DNA from: Crocinitomix algicola
GTDB taxonomy: Bacteria; Bacteroidota; Bacteroidia; Flavobacteriales_D; Crocinitomicaceae
Assembly: GCF_001661595.2 (NCBI RefSeq)
Contig: NZ_LYPF02000010.1
Location: 1-64,000 of the forward strand
Length of the DNA: 64,000 bases
Direction: 5' to 3'
Of this stretch, positions 36,547 through 45,018 are shown one piece after another. The first letter of the stretch is position 1, and every line of letters begins with the position of its first letter. The notes beneath the pieces are model-generated. The model searched no databases and was not told the origin of the DNA. It saw nothing but the letters and a program-made list of their open reading frames with translations. A program made the translations under genes and the position numbers.

Positions 36547-37815
36547 TTAGTGTTTTACCACTTTCTTAGTAACTATTTTATCTCCGTTTTTAACTTGCAT
36601 CACATAGACTCCATTTTCATAATCTTGTAGGTTAATTCTTAACTTACTATACGAATTGAATTCTGCCAGAGTGTTGCGATAAACTACTTTACCAGCAACA
36701 TCTAACAATAGAAGTTCTGTTTGAACATTATCGATAGAAGTAACTACCACATCAAACACTCCATTATTTGGGTTAGGATATACAGTAACATCCAAAGCAT
36801 CTTCAAAATCATTTCCTTCAACATACAAACTACCTTCATCCAACCATGATTTTCCATCAAGTTTCCATTCATCGGCATGACTCTCTTCACAGTCTGACCC
36901 TGGGATTAAATGATCAATTGCAGTTACAGCGATATCCGTTAATACAGGAGTTGACTGAATTAATTCTGGATCTGGAGTATCTCCGAATTGGTATGAACCA
37001 GGATCTGCACCCGTAATTTCCATTGAAGGAATTCCATACCCGTTTGCTACCCACCAAATATGACGTTCCGTATCAGAATTTCCTCCATGTGTTGTTCCCG
37101 TACCACCGTGATCGGTAGTTAACATTATTACCCATTTTTCAGAACCATAATTAGCACGACTTTGAACGGCTTCAATAACTTGCCCTACTTTTGTATCAAC
37201 ATACGTTATAGCATTCATATATGCAGGAATAGCTGGATTAAAACCATTTCCATGTCCAGCACCATCGACATCATCAAAATGAACAAAAAGAATATCTAAA
37301 TCTGGGTCAATTAATTGAGATACTGCTGCAAGAGCGCAAGCATCGTCCGTTGGTGGAATTAATTTGTTATCCCATCCATCGTTATAAACGTTATCACTCA
37401 TGGGACTCCAAGAAGTAACTTGAACAGCCTTCGCATTAGGACGACATTCTTTCACACGAGTTGGAAAATAGGGATAATCATCATATTCACTTCCAGTATA
37501 ACTATTGTTCGTAACACCGTGTTTATTTTCCCAAACACCCGTTAACATATCCGACCATGATGGACCAGAAGATGTTACACCCAGGTGCCAAGAATCAAAT
37601 GTATAAGTCCCTGTAGCAAACAATTCTTTCATAATAGGAATCATATCATCATCCATTAATTGCTTTAGCGCATCTGCTCGCACGCCATCTATTCCTATGA
37701 AAAGTAGTTTATACTCATCATGTTCATCTTGCGCGTTAAGGCTAAATGTGCCAAATAAGGCACACGCCATAAACACGGCTTTTAATTTAATTTTAGTGTT
37801 GAATTTTGTTTTCAT
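36547..37815 (-). CDS. T9SS-exported alkaline-phosphatase-superfamily phosphodiesterase
   Basis: A 422-residue type I phosphodiesterase/nucleotide pyrophosphatase-like enzyme. Candidate metal and catalytic residues are all present: Asp43 (GIDGVRAD), nucleophile Ser86 (GPSWSDMLTG), Asp184 and His188 (DVDGAGHGNG), Asp235-His236 (TTDHGG), His243 (THGG). The nucleophile is Ser where many NPPs have Thr. A signal peptide ends near LNAQ and a T9SS sorting domain starts at VTVYPNPNNG. In this operon it could release a phosphonate- or phosphate-bearing head group at the cell surface; that is inference. Confidence 0.85.
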   Translation of the reverse strand: MKTKFNTKIKLKAVFMACALFGTFSLNAQDEHDEYKLLFIGIDGVRADALKQLMDDDMIPIMKELFATGTYTFDSWHLGVTSSGPSWSDMLTGVWENKHGVTNNSYTGSEYDDYPYFPTRVKECRPNAKAVQVTSWSPMSDNVYNDGWDNKLIPPTDDACALAAVSQLIDPDLDILFVHFDDVDGAGHGNGFNPAIPAYMNAITYVDTKVGQVIEAVQSRANYGSEKWVIMLTTDHGGTGTTHGGNSDTERHIWWVANGYGIPSMEITGADPGSYQFGDTPDPELIQSTPVLTDIAVTAIDHLIPGSDCEESHADEWKLDGKSWLDEGSLYVEGNDFEDALDVTVYPNPNNGVFDVVVTSIDNVQTELLLLDVAGKVVYRNTLAEFNSYSKLRINLQDYENGVYVMQVKNGDKIVTKKVVKH

Positions 37816-37838
37816 TGTTTTTTGTTTTTAATTGAGAA

Positions 37839-40800
37839 TTAGAGATCGAATTTTAATCCAAGGTTTAGTCGGAAGCCATAATATTCAACCTGCACCGGTC
37901 GATAAGTTTGACCCCGATAGATATAAAGTGGCGTGTTTAAAATATTTGTACATTCCACATAAAATTTTAAAAATTGAAACGCTTTATAAGAGGCACTGAA
38001 ATCCAGCGACCATTTATCTTTCATGTAAACATCATACTCTGTATTATCATTAATTAAACCGATTTCACCATCTTCTGTTTGAATTGCAGAAGTATTTACT
38101 TCCATCAAATAACCACCAGTATAATTAGCTGCCAAACGTATATTTAACCCTTTTTGTCTATCCGTATATAGCAACGCACCATTAAAAAGTAATTTAGGCT
38201 GGAGCGGCAATGCCTGTTTAAAACTTCGACCAGGAAAATTCATTTCAGAATAGGTATATGTCAAGTTTGATTCAAGTCCAAAATTCTTTACAACACCAGT
38301 TAAAAAATCAAAATATTTTCGTGCATTGACCTCTGCTCCTAGGATAGTAATCGGATCAATTGCATTTTGGTAAGATTTATAAATAATACCAGTTTGTGGA
38401 TCGCTGTCCGCCGTTATTGTTCGATAGATATGTTCATTAATTCTTTTAGCAAAAACTCCTCCTGAAAGTAATCCTGCATTTGGCATATAGTACTCAACCA
38501 TTAAGTCAGCGTTCCAGGCATAAGCTGGTTTTAAGTTAGGATTACCCTGATTAAATTCTAGATTAGAAAAATCAATTATTGGAGAGCCAGGTTTGGTTTC
38601 TATAAAATTTGGTCTTCTGAACGAACGAGTTAAAGCGGCACGATATACCAATTGCTTATTGAAATCATAACGCAAGTGGAACATTGGTAATAAGGAATAA
38701 TAAGATTGTTTTGTTTTTACTTCAACAACTGGATAACCCACTGTATATTCCTTTATTGGCTCCAATTCTCCTGCATATGGATCATCATCAATTGGCACAA
38801 CTTTATAGCCTACATTTGGAACATCGTATACATTTGCTAAAAACCAATCATCTTCACCATCTTGAAGCGAATCACCAACCATATTTAAATTGGTATATTC
38901 CGTCCTTAACCCTCCAATAAAACTCAGTTTTTCTGTTATTTGATAATCGCCCATCACGTATCCGGCATACACTTCTTCTGTGTAGCGGTATGAGGCACCT
39001 ACAAATTCGTAATAACTATGATGAGCAGGATTCATAGGGTCTTCTCTTAATGTATCACCCAAATTCGGAATAAAATTATCAGAAACATCTTCATTCAAAA
39101 ACGGCATAAACTTACCCTCATAAGGTTGATTTAACTCCTGTAAAAAACCGCCGTTCAAATTCAAATTACTATGCGAATAATCGGTTAAAAAGAGTGGTTC
39201 TGTATAGACATTAAAATTTTGTTTCCATTCGTGAAGACTCAATTTTCGATACCCTTCTTTAAACCTAATTTTACCCCCTAATTTTAAATTAAGTCGTTTA
39301 TGAGGTTCATATGACAAATCAATATTGGCAATTAAAGGATCTCTTTCCCAAGTTTCATTTAGTTCTGTATAAGCATTGGCAAATTCAAATTCTTCAGCTT
39401 TCAACTCTTGCTTGGGTTGTGGTTGTATATTGTTCCAATCGTCTCCGTTTCCTAAAGGGTTATCTTTTCCAAGAAGCTTTACTCTTGCCAACTCTAAAGT
39501 TGGGTCTGTAATTTGATTCCCTTTTTCATCAATAGGGTTTCCATTTTCATCCGACTTGTAGGCATTACCATATTTATCAAGATAAACCTGATCTAAATAG
39601 TTGATATTATACTGTTCAAAGGTTACAACTTGGTATCCGTTTCTTTCATCATTACCTCCAAAAGGCACATTACCAAATTCAAATCGATTATTGTAATATG
39701 CGTATTTCAAATTAAGTTTCCATTTATTGGTTAGATTTAAATTCGTTCCGAATTCTCCTCCAAACAACAATGAATTTGCTTGAGAATATATATGCTGAAG
39801 ACTAACTGTAGATCCCGCTCCGACTGCATAATTATAACGCATTTTCCGATTTCTTTCAGCATCCAAAAAATAGCCCGTTAACCCTTTAAGATAAATTTGA
39901 GAATTATTCTTAAAAGTATAATCCAACGCGATATTACCAGAGGCAGTTGTTCGTTCTCCTATATAATCTCTTAACTCTAACCGATTAACACCCTGATTAA
40001 AATTAGAACCATAAACAACTTCAAAATTGTCAGTAGCGTAATTTCGCTGGAACATCGACCCACTGATTAGATAACCAAACTTTCCATTCTTTGATCTACT
40101 GCCATGAAAAAGACTGATGTTATAGAGTGGTTTCTGAGCTTGTGAACTATATCCGCTCATTATGTTTAAGCGCAATTCCAAAGAGTCCGGAGAAGTTTTC
40201 GTAATAAAGTTGACTGCACCACCTATGGCATCACCCTCCATATCTGGTGTTAAAGCTTTCGTCACCTTAATATAATCAAGTAAATCAGATGATAACACAT
40301 CAAAAGCCATTGTTCTGGTCTCTGATTCCTCATCCGCTACTGGCAAACGATCTCCATTAATTAAAGCGCTATTCCAATCCGTTGGTGTGCCACGCACCGA
40401 CATATAACGTCCTTCACCCTGATCTCGAATCACAGTAACCGAAGGCATTTTTTGTAAATTTTCAGCAGCATTGTATGCCGGCATTTCACCATCGCCAACA
40501 TACTCTACATTTCCAATCGAATTTTCCATCTTTTGGATGTAATTCCCCCTCACTGGACTGTTTCTTATCTTCTCTGTTACTGTAACTTTTGCTAAATTTC
40601 TATTCTTAGCATCACTTACCTCAATACTTGGTAAAATCATTTCAGATTTCTCTACCAGAATGAACTGTGAATAATCGATATAACCCGTAAAATAAATCCT
40701 GAGTTGATGCTCTCCATATGGCACATTATTGAGGGAAAAGGAGCCGTCTAGGTTTGCTTTCGTTTTCAGATTAAGTGAATCTATTTCAATGTAAACATAA

Positions 40801-40907
40801 GGCACAGGTTCGCCTTGATCAGTAACAACACCTTTTACGGCACCTACTTGAGCGAATCCTTTACAAAGGGGAATAAATAACAGTATTAATAATAGCTTTA
40901 ATTTCAT
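37839..40907 (-). CDS. TonB-dependent receptor (TIGR01782-like), phosphonate locus
   Basis: A 1022-residue receptor. MKLKLLLILLFIPLCKGFAQ is the signal peptide and sets the start at 40907; the upstream 46 codons of the frame overlap the previous gene. A carboxypeptidase-like domain follows (GVVTDQGEPVPYVYIEID), then the plug (LQKMPSVTVIRDQGEGRYMSVRG split, KALTPDMEGDAIGGAVNFIT) and a large barrel ending LGLKFDL. The plug resembles the TonB-Xanth-Caul class, often tied to carbohydrate or complex organic ligands. No SusD partner is present. Confidence 0.9.
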   Translation of the reverse strand: MKLKLLLILLFIPLCKGFAQVGAVKGVVTDQGEPVPYVYIEIDSLNLKTKANLDGSFSLNNVPYGEHQLRIYFTGYIDYSQFILVEKSEMILPSIEVSDAKNRNLAKVTVTEKIRNSPVRGNYIQKMENSIGNVEYVGDGEMPAYNAAENLQKMPSVTVIRDQGEGRYMSVRGTPTDWNSALINGDRLPVADEESETRTMAFDVLSSDLLDYIKVTKALTPDMEGDAIGGAVNFITKTSPDSLELRLNIMSGYSSQAQKPLYNISLFHGSRSKNGKFGYLISGSMFQRNYATDNFEVVYGSNFNQGVNRLELRDYIGERTTASGNIALDYTFKNNSQIYLKGLTGYFLDAERNRKMRYNYAVGAGSTVSLQHIYSQANSLLFGGEFGTNLNLTNKWKLNLKYAYYNNRFEFGNVPFGGNDERNGYQVVTFEQYNINYLDQVYLDKYGNAYKSDENGNPIDEKGNQITDPTLELARVKLLGKDNPLGNGDDWNNIQPQPKQELKAEEFEFANAYTELNETWERDPLIANIDLSYEPHKRLNLKLGGKIRFKEGYRKLSLHEWKQNFNVYTEPLFLTDYSHSNLNLNGGFLQELNQPYEGKFMPFLNEDVSDNFIPNLGDTLREDPMNPAHHSYYEFVGASYRYTEEVYAGYVMGDYQITEKLSFIGGLRTEYTNLNMVGDSLQDGEDDWFLANVYDVPNVGYKVVPIDDDPYAGELEPIKEYTVGYPVVEVKTKQSYYSLLPMFHLRYDFNKQLVYRAALTRSFRRPNFIETKPGSPIIDFSNLEFNQGNPNLKPAYAWNADLMVEYYMPNAGLLSGGVFAKRINEHIYRTITADSDPQTGIIYKSYQNAIDPITILGAEVNARKYFDFLTGVVKNFGLESNLTYTYSEMNFPGRSFKQALPLQPKLLFNGALLYTDRQKGLNIRLAANYTGGYLMEVNTSAIQTEDGEIGLINDNTEYDVYMKDKWSLDFSASYKAFQFLKFYVECTNILNTPLYIYRGQTYRPVQVEYYGFRLNLGLKFDL

Positions 40908-40914
40908 TTTGAGT

Positions 40915-41274
40915 CTAATTATGATGATGATTGTGGTGGTGATGGTGGTGTTTACAATTTTTAGTGCAAATGTTTTTTTCATTTTGAGGATAGAGGTCAA
41001 AAATAATCTTGGTGAAATGCGGGTCTCTAAAATACCTGGCCGCAACTAAAACTTTATCCAGGTAGGCTTCATTGATCACATCATAATTTTGAACCTGTTC
41101 GATAAATGCCTTCTTATACAAAGCATATTTTTCATAGTTATGCTCTTCAATAACTTTATCAAAAGCAATTACAATATTGTCCAATTTTAAACTGTCCGAA
41201 TCGTTCGCTTTAACACTACCGCAAACCAATAGCAGCAGCAAAACACCTCCAATTTTAAGCATTGTGTTTCTCAT
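40915..41274 (-). CDS. Small secreted protein with natural poly-His tail
   Basis: A 119-residue protein with a signal peptide (to about residue 23, SVKAN) and a helical mature part. It ends CTKNCKHHHHHH followed by NHHHN: nine His plus two Cys within the last 16 residues, a strong potential zinc or copper site. It overlaps the end of the transporter gene by 20 bp (8 bp if the second Met at 41262 is used) and ends 7 bp before the receptor. Family not recognised; it may buffer or load Zn for the secreted phosphodiesterase. Confidence 0.75.
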   Translation of the reverse strand: MRNTMLKIGGVLLLLLVCGSVKANDSDSLKLDNIVIAFDKVIEEHNYEKYALYKKAFIEQVQNYDVINEAYLDKVLVAARYFRDPHFTKIIFDLYPQNEKNICTKNCKHHHHHHNHHHN

Positions 41275-42574
41275 AACTTTCTTTAATTGTTTGATTTGAA
41301 ATCTCTTCTTTGTTCATGAAATAGATAAATGATAGGAGCAGTTGAATCACACCTATAATCCCTGTAAAATAGGCGGCATTAATTATAAAATTTAACCAAT
41401 CAACTTCCCATTTAAGAAACTCTGTTCCTGTAAGGATTGCGACGGCAAAAAAGTAGCCCGTACTATCAGACAAATACATCAAAAACCCAGCATTTCCACG
41501 CTCATTCAACCAAGCGATTAACTTTTCGTAAATAACAACTTGAAACGGAACATATGACATATATAGTCCCACACCACTACTAATAATCCACTCGTAGCCA
41601 GAAATAATTGAACGTTGAAAAAGAAGTGTTGAAACTATTAAGGTTGCAAATCCGAAAGCAATAATTAAGAATGTTGCTTTTAGTCCAGCTGTGTTATTCT
41701 TGAAAAAAACGAATAACCCCATTAATAAGACGACAATAATTCCTACAATGGATTCAGTTTCAAGAAAAATAGACAAGCTCGCCTTTTCATTAATCTGCGA
41801 CCAAATTTCGACACTAAAATTATCTCTAAAATCCCTAAACACGGAAAGCATAGCATAAGAAGCAATTAGGAGAAGTAAACCAAATTTATAGCGGTTTAAA
41901 AAATTTGACCGATCCAATTTCGTCATTGGCACACGTTTTTTCTTGAGTCGTATATCATCGGAATTTGGTTTAGGTATCACCCATAACATCCATACAAAAA
42001 ACAGGAAAACAGGCACGAAGATTAATCCAATCAAGAATGGCATCCAAAAATCTAGCACACCAATTTCCTCAATAAAATATCTCCCAAAAGATTTTAAAAA
42101 ACCTGATGAAACGATTGCGCTAATGCAAAGTCCAGAAGCAATAAATTCCGTTACACGCCTTCCTTCTAAAAAACTAAATACGACTCCCCACACCATTCCT
42201 AAAGGCAACCCGTTTAAAAAAAGAAAAATGAATTTAAAGGACAACGGAGCAATAGCAAAAAAGAATAATGCAAACTCAGCTATTAGAATTAATAGAAGAA
42301 TTAATCGCACTCTTTGGTTTGGTTTAAGCTCAGAAATTACTTTCACACCAATAAATTTTGAGCACATATAACCCAAAACTTGAGCAATAATAAAAAACGC
42401 CTTAGAAGTCAAAAAAGAACTTTCGCCATCTAAAAATAAAGCAGCATTAAAAGGCTTTCTAAAAGCGTACATTGAAAAATACGCGCCAAACGAAGCAACA
42501 AAACACCACAATGTAAAAAATTGTGTATTTCTTGTTAACAAGCCTGAAACCCTTTGTTTACTATTGCGAAACAT
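41255..42574 (-). CDS. DUF5690 MFS-like transporter
   Basis: A 439-residue membrane protein with about 12 hydrophobic helices. The N-terminal FGAYFSMYAFRKPFNAALF segment recalls organophosphate:phosphate antiporters (GlpT/UhpT group), in which a YxxxRK element near helix 1 binds phosphate. This matches the DUF5690 family of Bacteroidota. First gene of the minus-strand operon, with a -7 element about 24 bp upstream. Transport of an organophosphonate is inferred from context. Confidence 0.82.
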   Translation of the reverse strand: MFRNSKQRVSGLLTRNTQFFTLWCFVASFGAYFSMYAFRKPFNAALFLDGESSFLTSKAFFIIAQVLGYMCSKFIGVKVISELKPNQRVRLILLLILIAEFALFFFAIAPLSFKFIFLFLNGLPLGMVWGVVFSFLEGRRVTEFIASGLCISAIVSSGFLKSFGRYFIEEIGVLDFWMPFLIGLIFVPVFLFFVWMLWVIPKPNSDDIRLKKKRVPMTKLDRSNFLNRYKFGLLLLIASYAMLSVFRDFRDNFSVEIWSQINEKASLSIFLETESIVGIIVVLLMGLFVFFKNNTAGLKATFLIIAFGFATLIVSTLLFQRSIISGYEWIISSGVGLYMSYVPFQVVIYEKLIAWLNERGNAGFLMYLSDSTGYFFAVAILTGTEFLKWEVDWLNFIINAAYFTGIIGVIQLLLSFIYFMNKEEISNQTIKESYEKHNA

Positions 42575-42597
42575 TTATTGTTTTTTGTTTTACGTGT

Positions 42598-42605
42598 CAA
42601 AATTA
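42598..42605 (-). promoter_or_regulatory. Candidate -7 element for the transporter operon
   Basis: On the minus strand TAATTTTG (42605-42598) is an exact TAnnTTTG match. Transcription would begin near 42591, about 17 nt before the transporter ATG. No good -33 TTG is visible, which fits an activated promoter. Confidence 0.5.
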
Positions 42606-42670
42606 TATAAAGCCCATTTTTAGTACAGTATAGAATTGGTGAATTAATTGTTAAGTTTACGTTACGTCAC

Positions 42671-42697
42671 ATTTTGTTTACCTATAAGAAACAAAAT
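42671..42697. promoter_or_regulatory. Inverted-repeat operator candidate in the divergent promoter region
   Basis: ATTTTGTTT (42671-42679) and AAACAAAAT (42689-42697) are a perfect 9-bp inverted repeat with a 9-bp spacer, 18 bp centre to centre. It occupies the -33 region of the regulator's promoter and lies between the two divergent transcripts, the expected place for binding by the dimeric XRE-type regulator encoded next to it. Confidence 0.6.
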
Positions 42698-42702
42698 ATA
42701 CA

Positions 42703-42710
42703 TATATTTG
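42703..42710 (+). promoter_or_regulatory. -7 element of the XRE-cupin regulator gene
   Basis: TATATTTG is an exact TAnnTTTG match ending 8 bp before the ATG at 42719, so the transcript would be nearly leaderless. A TTTA at 42677-42680, 22 bp upstream, is the nearest -33 candidate and lies within the inverted repeat. Confidence 0.5.
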
Positions 42711-42718
42711 CCCCCGAT

Positions 42719-43291
42719 ATGGTAAAACACGATAACATTACTCAGATAGGAAGACTTATTAAAGAAATTCGAATTTCGGAAGGTTTAACAATTCAACTGC
42801 TTGCCGATCGTGCTGGAATTTCTAAAGGAATGCTTTCAAGGATAGAGAACGGAAGAATTATTCCCTCTTTACACGTTACAATTAAACTTATTGAAAAATT
42901 GAACTATCCATTAGGCGATTTTTTTAAGAGAATTGAACAACAAGACGAACAATCTTATATCGTCTTAAAAAAAGGTGACCGCACAAAAATTGACCGTGAA
43001 GACAAAAGCATTGGCTTTAATTATTTTTTTGGGCTGAACGCCTCATCTGGCCCAAGCTCCTTCGAAGTTAACTTTTTAACGATTGACCCTAATAATGAAC
43101 GAGACAAAGTAACCACTGAAGCACACGAATTAAAATACATCATAAAAGGAAAAATCGACTACCATCTGGACGATGAAGTACTTAAACTGGAAGAAGGAGA
43201 TCTGCTATACTACAATGGCAACATCCCTCACGTTCCAATCAACAACACAAATGAACCTGCAGAAATGTTAGTCATTTATTTTTTTAAATAA
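42719..43291 (+). CDS. XRE-family regulator with cupin sensor domain
   Basis: A 190-residue regulator: HTH_3 domain at about 7-62 (IGRLIKEIRISEGLTIQLLADRAGISKGMLSRIENG in two stretches) and a C-terminal cupin at about 115-188 (YIIKGKIDYHLDDEV, LEEGDLLYYNGNIPHVPIN) that probably senses a small ligand. I start at the ATG at 42719; a TTG at 42674 falls inside the operator-like repeat. Divergent from the transporter operon and 12 bp before the PhnX-like gene, so it is the likely local regulator. Confidence 0.88.
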   Translation: MVKHDNITQIGRLIKEIRISEGLTIQLLADRAGISKGMLSRIENGRIIPSLHVTIKLIEKLNYPLGDFFKRIEQQDEQSYIVLKKGDRTKIDREDKSIGFNYFFGLNASSGPSSFEVNFLTIDPNNERDKVTTEAHELKYIIKGKIDYHLDDEVLKLEEGDLLYYNGNIPHVPINNTNEPAEMLVIYFFK

Positions 43292-43303
43292 TCAATCTAA
43301 AAT

Positions 43304-43981
43304 ATGAACCAAAAAATTAAGCTTGTTGTTTTTGACATGGCAGGCACAACTATTGATGAAGACAATGTGGTCTACAAAACAATTCAAAACACTTTAAACC
43401 AATACAATTTCAATTTCACGCTGACCGAAGTATTAGTGAATTGTGCTGGTAAAGAAAAAAGACAAGCCATTAAAGACGTACTACGTTTTAAAGATATTGA
43501 ACAAACGGACGAACAAATCAACACGATATTTGAATCCTTTAAAGAAAATTTAAAAGAAGCCTATGCTACACTCACTGTAAAATCATTTAAAGGTGTCGAA
43601 GAACTTTTTACGACGTTGAAAGAAAAACAAATAAAAATAGCACTCAATACGGGTTACGATTTAATAACCGCTAAAAGCCTTTTAAATAATCTCAATTGGA
43701 AAGAAGGTGTCGAATTTGACACACTAGTTACTGCAGATGATGTAGAAAAAGGCAGACCTTTTCCCGATATGATCTATAAAGCAATGGACAGAACCGGAAT
43801 CACGTCTAGCGAACATGTAGCTAAAATTGGCGATTCTATTGTCGACATTGCAGAAGGAAAGTCCGCCAATTGCAAATACACCATTGGCGTCACTACGGGA
43901 GCCCAAAACAGAAATCAACTGCAAACAGCAAACCCAACCTACATTTTTGACCAACTATCCGAACTCCTTAACCATATTTAA
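43304..43981 (+). CDS. PhnX-like (phosphonatase-like) HAD hydrolase
   Basis: A 225-residue HAD protein. Nucleophile Asp11 lies in VVFDMAGTTIDE, close to the phosphonatase FDWAGTTVD; the cap contains AGKEKRQAI, whose Lys52 lines up by eye with the Schiff-base Lys of phosphonoacetaldehyde hydrolase (MGLLKIDHV). VTADDVEKGRPFPDMIY and KIGDSIVDIAEG complete the phosphonatase signature. It is shorter than PhnX (about 265). Fits TIGR03351, known to pair with TIGR03364 oxidases. Likely cleaves the C-P bond of an aldehyde phosphonate. Cotranscribed with the regulator. Confidence 0.85.
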   Translation: MNQKIKLVVFDMAGTTIDEDNVVYKTIQNTLNQYNFNFTLTEVLVNCAGKEKRQAIKDVLRFKDIEQTDEQINTIFESFKENLKEAYATLTVKSFKGVEELFTTLKEKQIKIALNTGYDLITAKSLLNNLNWKEGVEFDTLVTADDVEKGRPFPDMIYKAMDRTGITSSEHVAKIGDSIVDIAEGKSANCKYTIGVTTGAQNRNQLQTANPTYIFDQLSELLNHI

Positions 43982-43989
43982 ACTTTAAT

Positions 43990-44078
43990 ACTTCGCGGAT
44001 TTAAAAAATGCCTTAAATCAACTTCATTTTCTTTTTATACAATTCATATTAGGCAGTTGAATTCGCGAAGTTTTTTTT
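43990..44078 (+). terminator. Terminator after the PhnX-like gene
   Basis: ACTTCGCG (43990-43997) pairs with CGCGAAGT (44064-44071), with further pairing of TGCCTTAA and TTAGGCA nearer the loop, followed by eight T (44071-44078). A long imperfect hairpin with a T-run. Confidence 0.75.
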
Positions 44079-44126
44079 CTCAACACTATACCAAAGTATA
44101 CCTCATCATAGTTTATTTAAATACTA

Positions 44127-44153
44127 TTGTAACAGTTAAAAGCAGTAGATTTG
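44127..44153 (+). promoter_or_regulatory. Promoter of the DsbA-like gene
   Basis: TTG (44127-44129), a 16-bp spacer and TAGATTTG (44146-44153) match the Bacteroidota consensus; the start codon is 36 bp downstream. Confidence 0.55.
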
Positions 44154-44189
44154 CACCTAATATAAATAGTGAAGCATTAAATGTAAATT

Positions 44190-44891
44190 ATGAAAATTGA
44201 GATTTGGAGCGATATCATGTGCCCCTTTTGTTACATAGGAAAAAGAAAATTTGAAAAGGCACTTGATAATTTTGAATACAAGGATGTGATTGAAGTTGAG
44301 TGGAAAAGTTTTCAATTAATGCCTGACCTTATTACGGACCCATCTGTAAATGCAATTGAACACCTTGCAAAATCAAAAGGCTGGACTATGGAATATACTA
44401 ACCAAGCCACCACCCATGTCGTTAATATGGCTAAAGATGCAGGTCTAAGTTTCAATTATGACAAAACAGTGGTAGCTAACTCAATGCGCGCACATGCCTT
44501 ATTACATCTTGCCAAAAAAAACAATAAACAAAATGAGCTTAAAGAATTATTATTATCCGCTTATTTTATAGAAGGCAACAATACAGATGATAAGGACTTC
44601 TTGTTAGAAACGGCTAGTAAAATAGGATTATCTAAATCTATAGCAGCTGAAGCGATTGATAATGAAGAATACCATTTTGAAGTAAAACGTGACATACAAG
44701 AAGGACAACAACTAGGTCTAACTGGTGTACCCTTTTTTGTATTCGATAGAAAATACGCCATCTCAGGTGCCCAAGATGTAAAAGTATTCGAGGATACTTT
44801 AAAAAAATCCTATGAAGACTGGAAATCAACGCAACGTAACGATTTGAACATTACCAAGGGAGACAGCTGCGCTATTGACGGTAATTGCTAG
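44190..44891 (+). CDS. DsbA/FrnE-family oxidoreductase
   Basis: A 233-residue thioredoxin-fold protein with the active site near the N-terminus (IWSDIMCPFCYIGKRKFE, CPFC at 11-14), an inserted helical domain, and the cis-Pro segment GVPFFVFDRKYAISGAQ. No signal peptide, so cytoplasmic, as for FrnE-type dithiol oxidoreductases. The C-terminus carries two extra cysteines (CAIDGNC). Likely a stress-related disulfide oxidoreductase. Confidence 0.9.
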   Translation: MKIEIWSDIMCPFCYIGKRKFEKALDNFEYKDVIEVEWKSFQLMPDLITDPSVNAIEHLAKSKGWTMEYTNQATTHVVNMAKDAGLSFNYDKTVVANSMRAHALLHLAKKNNKQNELKELLLSAYFIEGNNTDDKDFLLETASKIGLSKSIAAEAIDNEEYHFEVKRDIQEGQQLGLTGVPFFVFDRKYAISGAQDVKVFEDTLKKSYEDWKSTQRNDLNITKGDSCAIDGNC

Positions 44892-44977
44892 AACACCCTC
44901 CGTTTATTAAGCAATTCTTAACCTTTAATTAAAACGGAAATAACTCACTTAATTTAAGTTCATCCATTCCAGAAAGG

Positions 44978-44985
44978 TATCTTTG
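44978..44985 (+). promoter_or_regulatory. -7 element of the repeat adhesin gene
   Basis: TATCTTTG is an exact TAnnTTTG match 33 bp before the ATG at 45019. No convincing -33 element is visible. Confidence 0.4.
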
Positions 44986-45018
44986 CAATTCATTTTATTC
45001 AAAAAAAACTAAAAAAGA

